A DNA stretch of 35,407 nt from the NCBI GenBank assembly GCA_026414805.1, contig JAOAIH010000027.1, positions 1 through 35,407 on the forward strand, written 5' to 3'. The notes below the pieces were generated by a model, which saw only the letters and a program-made list of their open reading frames with translations, had not been told where the DNA came from and ran no database searches. This DNA comes from Spirochaetota bacterium. GTDB taxonomy: Bacteria; Spirochaetota; UBA4802; UB4802. Made by a program: the position numbers and the translations under genes. Within the stretch, counting starts at the first letter, position 1; every line of letters starts with the position of its first letter. Positions 7,834 to 16,703 of the stretch are shown here, piece after piece.

Positions 7834-7861
7834 AAATTACTTCATTATGTATATTTGTCAA
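7834..7861 (-). promoter_or_regulatory. Promoter of the cheD cluster
   Basis: On the minus strand a consensus TTGACA (7856-7861) is followed after 16 bases by TAATTT (7834-7839), about 55 bases before the cheD start. Confidence 0.5.
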
Positions 7862-7907
7862 GGCAAAACATATAATTTGATAAATTAAATTTTGAAAGGC
7901 ATACAAC

Positions 7908-8825
7908 ATGTCGGTTTCCCGCATCAACCACAGCATCCACCATATAGATCCAAACAGCAAAAATCAAACCGGTAATATATATATAAATATTTTAAAAAAT
8001 GAATTTATAATGCTTAATAAAGAAATAATCATTCCAAAAATACCTGTATCACATTTATCGTACGATGACGCATTTCCCATAGTTCAAACTATTATTCCCT
8101 TCATCCCTTTGTTTTTATTACACCACACGTTGCTTAATGAGCGAAACCCTCAACATGAGCTTCATAGCCTTCATTTTGCCACCTTACTTGAAGGTACACT
8201 AATTAATTTTTACCATGTATTACGTATTGATTTTAAATTTGGAGGCGATAGCTCAACAATAATAGAACCCGGGAACAATGACTACTACCCTTCGTACCGA
8301 ACAAGCAGGCTCTATTATAAATCACGGCTTGTACCAACACTTAAAATACCTTCACCACCAATAACTCCAATAAAGCTTATACAATCAATTACTACCGAAT
8401 CAGACCAGTATTTTCATACTTACGCAATGTTTGATGATATTGATACATCTCATATAACCAACAAGTTTATAACAATGTTGCCTGACATCTTTTCAATACC
8501 GGCTCATCTATACCCTTTTATAGTTATGGATTACTATACTGCATGTATGAATATCCCCAACCCTCTGCCTGAAGAACTTACTACCGCAATTACAATTTTT
8601 GAACCGCTATTTTTAGTCATAGCATCGCGCTGTATTCCAATTGAATCAATTATTCAGATAAAAGATGTTATACAAAGTTTCCCCGAGCTTCTTGAAATAA
8701 AAGATCAAGAGTTTATCCCAACCAACAACCTGATCCACATAGCAAAAGAATACTTTGGAAGATATTCGCTCAGCCGCGATGAGCAATGCATGGTGAAAGG
8801 ATGGTGGCAGATTGGTATCAAATAA
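7908..8825 (+). CDS. Hypothetical protein of unusual composition
   Basis: I do not recognise this 305-residue protein. It has no signal peptide, no clear membrane helix pair and no catalytic motif. It is rich in Ile, Pro, His, Thr and Tyr and poor in Gly, Ala and Val. The coding strand has about twice as many C as G over long stretches, unlike neighbouring plus-strand genes. AAAGG lies about 10 bases before the ATG. A hydrophobic segment FPIVQTIIPFIPLFLLHH (about 56-73) might be a buried helix. It overlaps the following lipoprotein gene by 14 bases, so the two are probably made together. No long frame runs on the opposite strand, so the plus reading is the best one. Confidence 0.6.
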   Translation: MSVSRINHSIHHIDPNSKNQTGNIYINILKNEFIMLNKEIIIPKIPVSHLSYDDAFPIVQTIIPFIPLFLLHHTLLNERNPQHELHSLHFATLLEGTLINFYHVLRIDFKFGGDSSTIIEPGNNDYYPSYRTSRLYYKSRLVPTLKIPSPPITPIKLIQSITTESDQYFHTYAMFDDIDTSHITNKFITMLPDIFSIPAHLYPFIVMDYYTACMNIPNPLPEELTTAITIFEPLFLVIASRCIPIESIIQIKDVIQSFPELLEIKDQEFIPTNNLIHIAKEYFGRYSLSRDEQCMVKGWWQIGIK

Positions 8826-9324
8826 ATTTCCATTGCTACTTCTGATTGTCCTGTTGAGTACATGTACTGATACACCACTACAAATAGTGAGTGCACGATG
8901 TGGAAGCAGCGTAGCAATGAACGGAGCTATCGTCAATACATCGCTAACCTATACGTTTAATCCATGTACTCATTGCAGGTCATGGAAAGATATATGCAAC
9001 TATATCTATTTTCAGGGCGATACTGTGTGCTTCAGCATACAATGTAACCAAAATATTGAGCATGCGGTTATAACAGCATATTTTGAAAACCCTTTAACCC
9101 ACACAACGTATAAAGCTGAACGAATAGAAAAAATAAAAAACACCGTATATGGCTTTTCACTTGTGGGTAGCCTGATGGAAAAAATATTTTTTGATACTAT
9201 TAACGCACGCCATTTGTTTACCACGATGGCACTTCCTTTTTCCGTTCACATCAACATCGCACTGCACAACAAGAAAGTACACTATGCGCTTTCAGATACC
9301 ATACAGTTGCAGTTTATCAAATAA
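8812..9324 (+). CDS. Cysteine-rich putative lipoprotein
   Basis: The 170-residue product begins at a TTG (8812-8814) inside the end of the upstream gene. Its N-terminus is hydrophobic (FPLLLLIVLL) and ends in LSTC, a relaxed lipobox with Cys18 as the likely lipidated residue. Six more cysteines follow within residues 30-78 (Cys30, 52, 55, 62, 73, 78), including a CxxC in NPCTHC. The C-terminal half looks like a beta-rich domain (ending LSDTIQLQFIK). It may be a disulfide-bonded or metal-binding surface lipoprotein; the family is not recognised. GGTGG lies a few bases before the TTG. Confidence 0.6.
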   Translation: MVSNKFPLLLLIVLLSTCTDTPLQIVSARCGSSVAMNGAIVNTSLTYTFNPCTHCRSWKDICNYIYFQGDTVCFSIQCNQNIEHAVITAYFENPLTHTTYKAERIEKIKNTVYGFSLVGSLMEKIFFDTINARHLFTTMALPFSVHINIALHNKKVHYALSDTIQLQFIK

Positions 9325-9393
9325 TATAATTTTGAAGAATAGCATTATATTTGTCGAAGAATGTAATAAAACAAGGAGTCTTTTAAAACATCA

Positions 9394-10251
9394 ATGAGGA
9401 AACATAAAAAAAGCAACATGTATGTCCGCTTCTGGGGTGTGAGAGGCTCTATCCCTACTCCAGGGAAAGATTTTATTACTTATGGTGGTAACACTTCATG
9501 TGTGGAGCTGCGGTGCGGTTCTACTATTCTTGTTTTTGATGCTGGAACTGGCATACGAATGTTGGGCAAAGCGTTAACAAAGGAATTTTCTTCAAAGCCT
9601 GTTGAGGTTCACTTATTTATAAGCCATACTCACTGGGATCATATTCAGGGCTTCCCATTCTTTGAGCTGGCATACAATAAACAGGCTTCTATTTTTTTTT
9701 ACGGAGGTCACAGTGTCTCTACGCTTGAAAAGCTTATTTTAGGACAGATGGACAGAGAGTATTTCCCTGTAACCTTATTTGAACTATCATCCAACATACA
9801 TTTTGTTGAGCTATCGGACAACCCTTTTACTATAAATGATATCACCATTTACTACACACATCTTTTCCATCCGGGATTATCATTGGGGTTTCGCATTGAA
9901 TACAACAGCCATGTGTTTGTTTATGCCAACGACAATGAAGTATTAAACGACCCTGAATTAGGTGACTACAATCTGAAAAATATTGGCAATCTTATACATA
10001 ATGCGGATATCCTTGTTGCTGACTGCCAGTATACCCCTGAGGAATATGCAACCCATATAGGGTGGGGACATTCATCAGTTGAATCCGTTGCACGTGTTGC
10101 ATCTTGCTTTAATGTGAAACATTTAATCACATTTCATCATGATCCCAACCATACTGACCGCGATATCACCAGAGCTATCAAACAAGCCCGATCCCTTTCA
10201 CTTCCAATAAAAATATCTGCTGCAAAAGAAGGGCAAATTATTTATATTTAA
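9394..10251 (+). CDS. MBL-fold metal-dependent hydrolase
   Basis: The 285-residue product is a metallo-beta-lactamase-fold enzyme. It opens with VRFWGVRGSIPTPG and YGGNTSCVEL, the standard start of this subgroup. The metal site HTHWDH is at residues 78-83; further ligands are likely in HLFHPG, DADIL-like NADILVADCQY, GWGHSS and FHHDPNHTD. Known relatives include cyclic-nucleotide phosphodiesterase-like and phosphorylcholine-type hydrolases; the substrate cannot be told. The start is uncertain: ATG at 9394 has AAGGAG 15 bases upstream, while ATG at 9418 would begin exactly at the conserved MYVRFWGVRG and has GAGGAA 16 bases upstream. Confidence 0.85.
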   Translation: MRKHKKSNMYVRFWGVRGSIPTPGKDFITYGGNTSCVELRCGSTILVFDAGTGIRMLGKALTKEFSSKPVEVHLFISHTHWDHIQGFPFFELAYNKQASIFFYGGHSVSTLEKLILGQMDREYFPVTLFELSSNIHFVELSDNPFTINDITIYYTHLFHPGLSLGFRIEYNSHVFVYANDNEVLNDPELGDYNLKNIGNLIHNADILVADCQYTPEEYATHIGWGHSSVESVARVASCFNVKHLITFHHDPNHTDRDITRAIKQARSLSLPIKISAAKEGQIIYI

Positions 10252-10294
10252 AAAATATTGATTTTATAATTTCTTTATCTACTGTGGCTGGTGT

Positions 10295-10906
10295 ATGAAA
10301 TCAATTGTATTGCACAACACCTATCTTTGCATGCGCCATGCACAAAGTGAAGCCAATGAACAGCACATTATCAAAAGCGATCCTGCTACAGCTATAGGCA
10401 GCTTTGGGCTGACAAAAGAAGGGGAAAAGCAGGTTTTACAGGCGATAGTTACTGATAAGAGGCTTTGTTCTATTACTCACATCTATTCATCGGATTTTTT
10501 GCGTGCATATCAAACGGCAGAGATTATTGCAAGGTACTTAAACAATATTCCAGTTATCACTGATTCAAGACTTCGCGAGCGTTATTTTGGCCAGTTTGAA
10601 GGCACAAATAGCGAAAATTATCATATAATTTGGGATATGGACTGCAAATTAGAAAATACTACTGACTGCTATGATGTTGAACCCATTCATGCAGTTGCAA
10701 AAAGGATGTTGTCATTTTTGCAAGATTGTGAGAGAATTCATCGTCACCATACTATACTCATAGTATCACATGGAGATCCTTTACAAATTCTATATGCTAT
10801 TGCAAATGGACTTGCACCACAACAGTTTACATCATTACCGCATTTTGCAAATGCTGAGATACGACAATTACCAAAAACATTTGCCATTCAGGAGGAATAT
10901 GCATGA
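10295..10906 (+). CDS. Histidine phosphatase superfamily protein (phosphoglycerate-mutase-like)
   Basis: The 203-residue product has the branch-1 histidine phosphatase pattern. The catalytic His15 sits in LCMRHAQSEAN, where the usual RHG is RHA. IYSSDFLRAYQTAEII is the second core motif, RERYFGQFEG follows, and IVSHGDPLQI holds the second active-site His. These enzymes remove phosphate from small molecules or proteins through a phospho-His intermediate; the substrate is unknown. The stop overlaps the next small membrane-protein gene as ATGA, placing it in one transcription unit with the symporter. Confidence 0.82.
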   Translation: MKSIVLHNTYLCMRHAQSEANEQHIIKSDPATAIGSFGLTKEGEKQVLQAIVTDKRLCSITHIYSSDFLRAYQTAEIIARYLNNIPVITDSRLRERYFGQFEGTNSENYHIIWDMDCKLENTTDCYDVEPIHAVAKRMLSFLQDCERIHRHHTILIVSHGDPLQILYAIANGLAPQQFTSLPHFANAEIRQLPKTFAIQEEYA

Positions 10907-11106
10907 CACACTCACCCTGGTTACCTTTTTGTTATCAGTATGGTATTTTTACAGTATTTTTCATTTTCACTACAACGGTAGCAATTAAAAAACAGGTTAT
11001 TTCGATTTCACATCCAACTGAACGACGGATTCTTTTTGAAATTATAGCCGGCTATCTCTTTTTTATAATTTTCCATGCTTCAATGATCATTCTGGCTGGA
11101 GTGTAA
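10903..11106 (+). CDS. Small two-helix membrane protein, probable symporter accessory subunit
   Basis: The 67-residue product has two hydrophobic segments, at about residues 12-29 and 43-64, joined by a polar loop (KKQVISISHPTERR). The ATG overlaps the stop of the phosphatase gene by 4 bases, and the stop is 2 bases before the symporter ATG. That packing suggests a fixed ratio with the symporter. Small membrane proteins encoded directly before sodium:solute symporters are known in several bacteria, though I do not recognise this sequence. A role as a subunit is inference from position. Confidence 0.6.
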   Translation: MTHSPWLPFCYQYGIFTVFFIFTTTVAIKKQVISISHPTERRILFEIIAGYLFFIIFHASMIILAGV

Positions 11107-11108
11107 GT

Positions 11109-12923
11109 ATGATTAAAGGTACTATACTTGATTTTTCAATTATTGTATTTTATTTTCTTTTTATATTAGGGTTTGGCACTTTCTTTGGCAAATATGTGAA
11201 AACCACAAAAGATTTCTTTTTTGGCGGGCAGCGGTTTACCTGGTGGCTAATTGGCTTTAGCTGTGTAGCTACTACAGTGGGATCCTACAGTTTTATTAAA
11301 TATTCAGCCGTTGCATTCCAATATGGATTTTCTTCAACTATGACATATCTCAATGACTGGTTCATATTGCCCTTATTTGTATTTATATGGCTACCAATTA
11401 TATATTACTCGCGAATAACTTCAATACCTGAATACTTTGAAAAACGTTTTGATAAAACCACGCGCACTATTAGCGTTATTATTCTTTTGATTTACTTATT
11501 AGGGTATATAGGTATTAATCTATACACAATTGGAGTTGCCTTCAATGCCATGTTTGGCTGGGATGTAATGGTCACTGCCATACTAATATCATTTGTTTGT
11601 GCAGTATACATGCATGCCGGAGGCCAGACATCTGTTATCATGACAGACCTTGCACAGGCACTGCTGCTACTATCAGCTGGATTTTTGATTTTTTTTCTTG
11701 GAATAGATAAAATAGGCAGTCTATCATCATTCTGGAATTCATTGCCATATCAATTCAAATTACCGTTTTCCCCTTTTAATTCACCCCCTGATTTTAATTT
11801 TGTAGGCATCTTCTGGCAGGATGCCTTCGGCAGCTCAATGGCATTTTATTTTCTAAACCAGGGAATTTTAATGCGTTTTATGAGTGTCCGTTCTCCCCGT
11901 GATGGAAGAAAGGCAATGTTCCTAGTATGCCTTGTTCTTATGCCACTTGCTGCGTTTGCTGTAGCAAATGCAGGCTGGATAGGCCGCTCTATGCAGCAAT
12001 TAGGTTTACTTCCTGATACCCTTGACCCCAATCATATTTTTGTTGATGTAGCATTTGCAATCACTAAACCCGGTATCTTTGGTTTTATTATGGCAGCTTT
12101 GATAGCAGCACTCATGTCAACAATAGATACATTGATTAACGGCGTTGCAGCTATAGGCGTTAATGATATTGTAAAAAAAATTGTTCCCAATAAAGAAGAT
12201 AGATTTTACCTCACATGGGCCCGTACCATTTCACTTGCAGCAGCAATCATTGGTGTGGCTTTAGTACCACTTTTCATGCAATTTAAATCAATATATCTGG
12301 CACATGGAACATTTATTGCTGCAGTTACTCCACCAATGATTGTCACAATACTGTTTGGCATCTTGTGGAAACGGTATACCACTCAAGCTGCCACCGCTAC
12401 TTTAATTGTGGGCAGTATTGCAATGCTTATCTCCATTAAATGGCCCGGAATTTTAACAATGTTATCACATGGTGTTGCTCCTGAAGGGCTGCAATACATG
12501 AGAGCTTTATATGGACTAATTGTGTGTACTGCCATCAGTATTGTAGTGACAGTAATTACCAAGCAAAAAGAACTATCTACTATTCCCGGCCTTGTTGTAG
12601 ACAGTATCTATGATGGTAAAGTGTTATTCAAAGGTGGCCAACCAGATGATTTTGACGAAGGTAAGATTGTACATTGTTATATAGCAGAAACTAATGAAGG
12701 TGTTTCCTTAAGCACAAAAATGATGGAATATCTACAGGCAAAACCAGGAGATATCCTCTACATTGCTGATGAACGCTGGTGGTTAGGTGGCTTGAGATCT
12801 ATACATGCTAAAGCCGGTATCCCTCATCAGGGGGATGATAATGTTATTTTTTTAGGAACTGAACTTATTCACCAGGGAAATTTAGATGTAAACAGGCGTG
12901 TATCTGTGGTAAAGATTATTTAA
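11109..12923 (+). CDS. Sodium:solute symporter with extra C-terminal domain
   Basis: The 604-residue product is a LeuT-fold transporter of the SSS family with about 13 membrane helices. The start region DFFFGGQRFTWWLIGFS and the helix AALIAALMSTIDTLINGVA, which carries the Ser-Thr pair of the second sodium site, are characteristic. After the last helix (about residue 490) comes a soluble domain of some 110 residues, with GGQPDDFDEGKIVHCYIAET and GDILYIADERWWLGGL, which ordinary SSS members lack. GGAG lies 7 bases before the ATG. The substrate cannot be inferred. The gene is third in a unit with the phosphatase and the small membrane protein. Confidence 0.88.
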   Translation: MIKGTILDFSIIVFYFLFILGFGTFFGKYVKTTKDFFFGGQRFTWWLIGFSCVATTVGSYSFIKYSAVAFQYGFSSTMTYLNDWFILPLFVFIWLPIIYYSRITSIPEYFEKRFDKTTRTISVIILLIYLLGYIGINLYTIGVAFNAMFGWDVMVTAILISFVCAVYMHAGGQTSVIMTDLAQALLLLSAGFLIFFLGIDKIGSLSSFWNSLPYQFKLPFSPFNSPPDFNFVGIFWQDAFGSSMAFYFLNQGILMRFMSVRSPRDGRKAMFLVCLVLMPLAAFAVANAGWIGRSMQQLGLLPDTLDPNHIFVDVAFAITKPGIFGFIMAALIAALMSTIDTLINGVAAIGVNDIVKKIVPNKEDRFYLTWARTISLAAAIIGVALVPLFMQFKSIYLAHGTFIAAVTPPMIVTILFGILWKRYTTQAATATLIVGSIAMLISIKWPGILTMLSHGVAPEGLQYMRALYGLIVCTAISIVVTVITKQKELSTIPGLVVDSIYDGKVLFKGGQPDDFDEGKIVHCYIAETNEGVSLSTKMMEYLQAKPGDILYIADERWWLGGLRSIHAKAGIPHQGDDNVIFLGTELIHQGNLDVNRRVSVVKII

Positions 12924-12947
12924 CCTATAATACAACTATTTTTTGAT

Positions 12948-13535
12948 TCATTTTTTCTTTGAGATTAAAGAAGCAAACTTTTGAATAAAACCATTATGAA
13001 CAGTAAAACCGCTCAGATGTTGTTTCACATCTTCTATTGTGATAAACGCATTTGGTTCTAACATCTGTACAACCTCAACAACTTTTTTCACATCTCTTTT
13101 AGGTACTACTGTAAAGAGTAACGTAATAGGACCTTTCATACCCACACCGTCAATCTGTGTGACACCATAGCCTTCTTGCCGCAACACCAGTGGAAGTGCC
13201 GAAACCATTTTACTGGTAATAATTCGTACCGATTGATAGCCTATGGCAATTTTTTCTTCCAATAACATTCCCACATAATTGCCTGTTGCAAATCCCGCAG
13301 CATATACCACATAACTAATAGCTCCATCAAAATGCTTCAACGCTGAATTTATGGCAACAAGCCATATTAACACTTCAAAAAAACCCAGTACAGGAGCTAT
13401 TGACCTATATCCACGTGCCATTAAAATAATGCGCATGGTACCAATGGATACATCAAAGATGCGGGCAATGAATATTAAAAAAAGTGTCCCGTAATCTGAA
13501 AAAAATGAATGCAAAAAATTTATTATATGTTCCAT
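12948..13535 (-). CDS. UPF0316 membrane protein (DUF5698/DUF2179)
   Basis: The 195-residue product matches the UPF0316 family. It has three membrane helices in the first 95 residues, with IFIARIFDVSIGTMRIILMARG and GFATGNYVGMLLEEKIAIG as family signatures. A cytoplasmic DUF2179 domain follows from about residue 100 (VVPKRDVKKVVEVVQMLEPNAFITIEDV). The function is unknown; related DUF2179 domains occur at the ends of other membrane proteins. The gene faces the first symporter tail to tail (24 bases apart) and is divergent from the second. No ribosome site is clear. Confidence 0.85.
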   Translation of the reverse strand: MEHIINFLHSFFSDYGTLFLIFIARIFDVSIGTMRIILMARGYRSIAPVLGFFEVLIWLVAINSALKHFDGAISYVVYAAGFATGNYVGMLLEEKIAIGYQSVRIITSKMVSALPLVLRQEGYGVTQIDGVGMKGPITLLFTVVPKRDVKKVVEVVQMLEPNAFITIEDVKQHLSGFTVHNGFIQKFASLISKKK

Positions 13536-13649
13536 TTTAGTAAAAATTTATTTTGTTTATTGTACTTTTTTTAGTATATTACTTGAAAAAATATATATAT
13601 TATTCAGTGTCAATATTATTTTCATTACCCGTTTGATAGGTGAAGGAAG

Positions 13650-15071
13650 GTGTCAGGATACCTGATCGGAATTTTAGCCTACATTATATTTCAGCTTATC
13701 TTAGGGATACTTGTTTCCCGTAAGATCCATTCCGATGATGACTTTATCCTTGCCGGCAGGAAATTAGGATATCTTTTAGTGACGTTTTCCATATTTGCTA
13801 CCTGGTTTGGAGCTGAATCCTGCATTGGCACTTCTGGTGCAGCATATTCAGACGGGCTTGTTGGTGTTACGGCTGATCCTTTTGGGTATGCGATAGTTCT
13901 TTTCATATTAGGCCTATTTTTTGCAGCCCGCCTGTGGAAAATGCAGCTAACAACTATCTCCGACTTTTTTAGAAATGTATACGACAGCACCGTAGAAAAG
14001 CTCACTGCAATTATTCTTATTCCCACATCCTTGCTGTGGGCAGCAGCTCAAATACGTGCATTTGGGCAGGTTCTTTCTGCTTCATCTGAAATAGAACTAA
14101 CTATATCCATTACTATATCCGCAATTGTAGTTATCCTGTATACTGGATTAGGTGGTTTACTTGCTGATGCAATAACTGACATTGTCCAGGGAGCAATTCT
14201 TATTATTGGCCTTTTTATTATTTTTTACTCAGTACTTGATGATGTTGGCGGATTAACAAGCGCTTTGGGAATGCTTGATACAACCCGCTTAACATTTGTG
14301 CCGCATTCAATCACTGATCCATTACACCGACTGTTAACTATGGCAGAATCATGGGCTGTGCCAATCTGTGGATCACTTGTTGCACAGGAAGTCATATCCA
14401 GAATGCTTGCTGCACGGTCAGCAACGGTTGCTCGCAGGAGCTCATTATTAGCTTCACTCATGTATATTTCCATTGGAATAATCCCTCTTTTTATTGGTCT
14501 TATTGGGTATCACGTCATGCCAGGCTTGCAGGATCCAGAACAAATTTTGCCCAAAATGGCACAATTCCACTTTCATAAATATCTTTACATTATCTTTGCA
14601 GGAGCATTGGTATCAGCAATTCTTTCCACAGTTGACAGCGCTCTTTTGGCATCGTCAGCTCTGCTCAACCATAACCTTATTTTCAGCTTCTACCCCAACT
14701 TAAGTGATAAAACAAAACTTATCGCTGATAGAATAGGAGTTATTATACTGGGCATAACCTCATATGTGTTAGCTCTTCATGCCGAAGGGATATATTCGCT
14801 GGTAAAAGAAGCCTCGGCATTTGGCAGCGCTGGTGTGTTTGTAATATATATTATTGGCATGTATTCAAAAAACACAAGCGTTACGGCAGCTATAGTAACA
14901 CTTGCAACAGGAGCATCCACCTATTTTATTGGAAAATTTTTCATTCATTTTGAATATAGCTTTCTGCTATCAGTACTAGTTGCGGTGCTAAGCTATTATA
15001 CAGTCTATCTGATAACAAAGGCAATAACACCTGCAACACTACCAGTTGCAATAAAAGATACGGATAGTTAA
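13650..15071 (+). CDS. Sodium:solute symporter (SSS family)
   Basis: The 473-residue product is a second SSS transporter with about 13 membrane helices. Characteristic parts are DDDFILAGRKLGYLLVTFSIFATWFGAES near residues 29-57, YTGLGGLLADAITDIVQG near 164-181, and FAGALVSAILSTVDSALLASS near 315-335, which forms the sodium-binding helix. It ends without the extra domain seen in the other symporter. It starts at GTG; AGGTG is 7 bases upstream. Sequence around the pore does not identify the substrate. The gap before it (13536-13649) is very AT-rich and must hold divergent promoters, but none is clear. Confidence 0.88.
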   Translation: MSGYLIGILAYIIFQLILGILVSRKIHSDDDFILAGRKLGYLLVTFSIFATWFGAESCIGTSGAAYSDGLVGVTADPFGYAIVLFILGLFFAARLWKMQLTTISDFFRNVYDSTVEKLTAIILIPTSLLWAAAQIRAFGQVLSASSEIELTISITISAIVVILYTGLGGLLADAITDIVQGAILIIGLFIIFYSVLDDVGGLTSALGMLDTTRLTFVPHSITDPLHRLLTMAESWAVPICGSLVAQEVISRMLAARSATVARRSSLLASLMYISIGIIPLFIGLIGYHVMPGLQDPEQILPKMAQFHFHKYLYIIFAGALVSAILSTVDSALLASSALLNHNLIFSFYPNLSDKTKLIADRIGVIILGITSYVLALHAEGIYSLVKEASAFGSAGVFVIYIIGMYSKNTSVTAAIVTLATGASTYFIGKFFIHFEYSFLLSVLVAVLSYYTVYLITKAITPATLPVAIKDTDS

Positions 15072-15169
15072 AAATTTCTTGCATTTATACTCAATAGATG
15101 TTCATACTATCACTACAACAGAGAATAGTACTATCAATTCTGTTATGATTAACATTTAAAAGGCATTGT

Positions 15170-15457
15170 ATGAACTTAAAACTTAGTAGTATTGTAATAA
15201 TTGTACTTCTTGTAATACGGCCATTACATGCGTACTACTCATTTCTTGGTAATTTAATTACGTACGCGCATTTACCACTCCTTGTACAAGATAGCACTAC
15301 AAAAAAAGACAAGCCACCCGCATCAAAAGGCAATGATGAAAATCCCGATGACAATCATACAAACGATGACACATTTGACCATGATGACAATGACATCGAT
15401 GAGTATATGGAAGATATACCAGATGACTTTTATGATTATCAGGAAGAAAACTTTTAA
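15170..15457 (+). CDS. Small exported aspartate-rich protein
   Basis: The 95-residue product has a signal peptide (hydrophobic residues 6-16, likely cut after RPLHA). The last 43 residues hold 14 Asp and 5 Glu, with runs such as DDNHTNDDTFDHDDNDIDEY. This tail would be disordered and highly negative, and could bind Ca2+ or other cations. AAAGG lies about 9 bases before the ATG. The stop shares the bases TTAA with the stop of the convergent universal stress protein. The family is not recognised. The clear signal peptide and ribosome site argue for a real gene. Confidence 0.55.
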   Translation: MNLKLSSIVIIVLLVIRPLHAYYSFLGNLITYAHLPLLVQDSTTKKDKPPASKGNDENPDDNHTNDDTFDHDDNDIDEYMEDIPDDFYDYQEENF

Positions 15458-15900
15458 GCTCTTTTAATGACAAGGCATGGTATTGTAGATTTTCGTACAA
15501 CTTTTTCAGTAACAGATCCCAATAACATTTCTTCAATATTGCTTTTACCATGTGAACCCAATACAATACATGAAACATTATGCTCCTGAGCTATTTGTAT
15601 TATTTCCCTAAATGGAATACCTTCAATAATTAATGGGGTAACTCTATACAGTTTGGAAAATTGCTTGATTAATTTTGTCATCTGGGCTTGTGCTTCTTTT
15701 TTTAGAATATCTCCTATATCATAGGGATAGATAAAAGTTTCGCCAAATGCTGTTGTGTCTATTATAGTACTTTGCCGTATATCGATGACATGGAGGATGA
15801 TCAAATCCTTTGTCCCAATTTTTTTCATGGATTTTATATATGGAATGGCTGCCTGTGCACATTCAGAAAAATCTGTTGGGTAGAGAATTTTCTTAAACAT
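15454..15900 (-). CDS. Universal stress protein (UspA family)
   Basis: The 148-residue product is a single UspA domain. It starts with MFKKILYPTDFSECAQAAIP and ends with the nucleotide-binding motif GSHGKSNIEEMLLGSVTEKV (G-x2-G-x9-G-S), which marks ATP-binding members. The final strand is STIPCLVIKR. Such proteins act as dimers in the cytoplasm under stress. GGGGAAG lies just before the ATG. The gene is divergent from the methyltransferase gene at 15956 (55 bases) and overlaps the stop codon of the Asp-rich gene. Confidence 0.92.
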   Translation of the reverse strand: MFKKILYPTDFSECAQAAIPYIKSMKKIGTKDLIILHVIDIRQSTIIDTTAFGETFIYPYDIGDILKKEAQAQMTKLIKQFSKLYRVTPLIIEGIPFREIIQIAQEHNVSCIVLGSHGKSNIEEMLLGSVTEKVVRKSTIPCLVIKRA

Positions 15901-15955
15901 TTTCTTCCCCTATGAAGGATATATTCGACAAATATTGTACTATTAGAATACTGTT

Positions 15956-16702
15956 ATGTGCGATAGTAATCAAGTAAAAAAATCCCCGTTTGATGATTAC
16001 AGTTTTGCTTTACTATATGAGAAACGTAATGCTGAATTTGGATACCCTGGTAAGTTGTTAGATTACCTCATAGAACATCTGTATAAATACAATGTCACCT
16101 CAGTTATTGATGTTGGTGCTGGCACAGGTGCTTTCAGCATTCCACTGGCACAAGCCGGTTTCAGAGTTCATGCCATTGAGCCTGCTACAGGAATGCGTAG
16201 TATTTTATCTAGCAAAATAAAAGATGTTTCAGGCAATTTATCAATATACCCATATACCCTAGAAGAAATGCCAGCAATAAAGGCAGATGCCTGTATTGCA
16301 ATGCACTCATTATATGGTATGAAGCCAATAGAAGGAGCTATCGCCAAAATGATGCATAGTGCCCCACTGGTAATGATAGCAGTTAGAACAGAAAAGACAT
16401 ATACTTTAAGTGATGTTGTAAGAAGCTACTTTAAAAAAGAAAGACCCAAACATTATCACAAAAAAATTATTGAATATCTTCAGGAACATTCAATATCTCA
16501 TAAACAATATTTTATACACCAGTCTCACAGAGTGATAATCAGAAATTTGTTTCAGGAAGCGTTATTTCATTGTCAGGCAATGGGCTGTGATGAAAGTCAT
16601 GTTGATGCAATTCTACATATTCTTGAAAATAACCTTCATAAAGATGACGAGTATTGGTTTGAAAATATTCATGATGACGCAATGATTATTATTCATCCAT
16701 AA
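15956..16702 (+). CDS. Class I SAM-dependent methyltransferase
   Basis: The 248-residue product has motif I VIDVGAGTGAFSIPLA (50-65) and the acidic loop IEPATGM, then CIAMHSLYGM in the motif IV place. It resembles small-molecule or tRNA-type methyltransferases, but the acceptor is unknown. The C-terminal third is rich in His and charged residues. The copy of the dispersed motif at 15960-15966 lies across its start codons. It ends one base before the stop of the convergent lipoprotein gene. Confidence 0.75.
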   Translation: MCDSNQVKKSPFDDYSFALLYEKRNAEFGYPGKLLDYLIEHLYKYNVTSVIDVGAGTGAFSIPLAQAGFRVHAIEPATGMRSILSSKIKDVSGNLSIYPYTLEEMPAIKADACIAMHSLYGMKPIEGAIAKMMHSAPLVMIAVRTEKTYTLSDVVRSYFKKERPKHYHKKIIEYLQEHSISHKQYFIHQSHRVIIRNLFQEALFHCQAMGCDESHVDAILHILENNLHKDDEYWFENIHDDAMIIIHP

Positions 16703-16703
16703 G

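Noticed and set aside
15120-15145. Palindrome ATAGTACTAT before the Asp-rich gene
   Set aside because: The 10-base repeat is short, and the flanking AGAAT/ATTCT arms are not concentric with it; chance is likely in AT-rich DNA.
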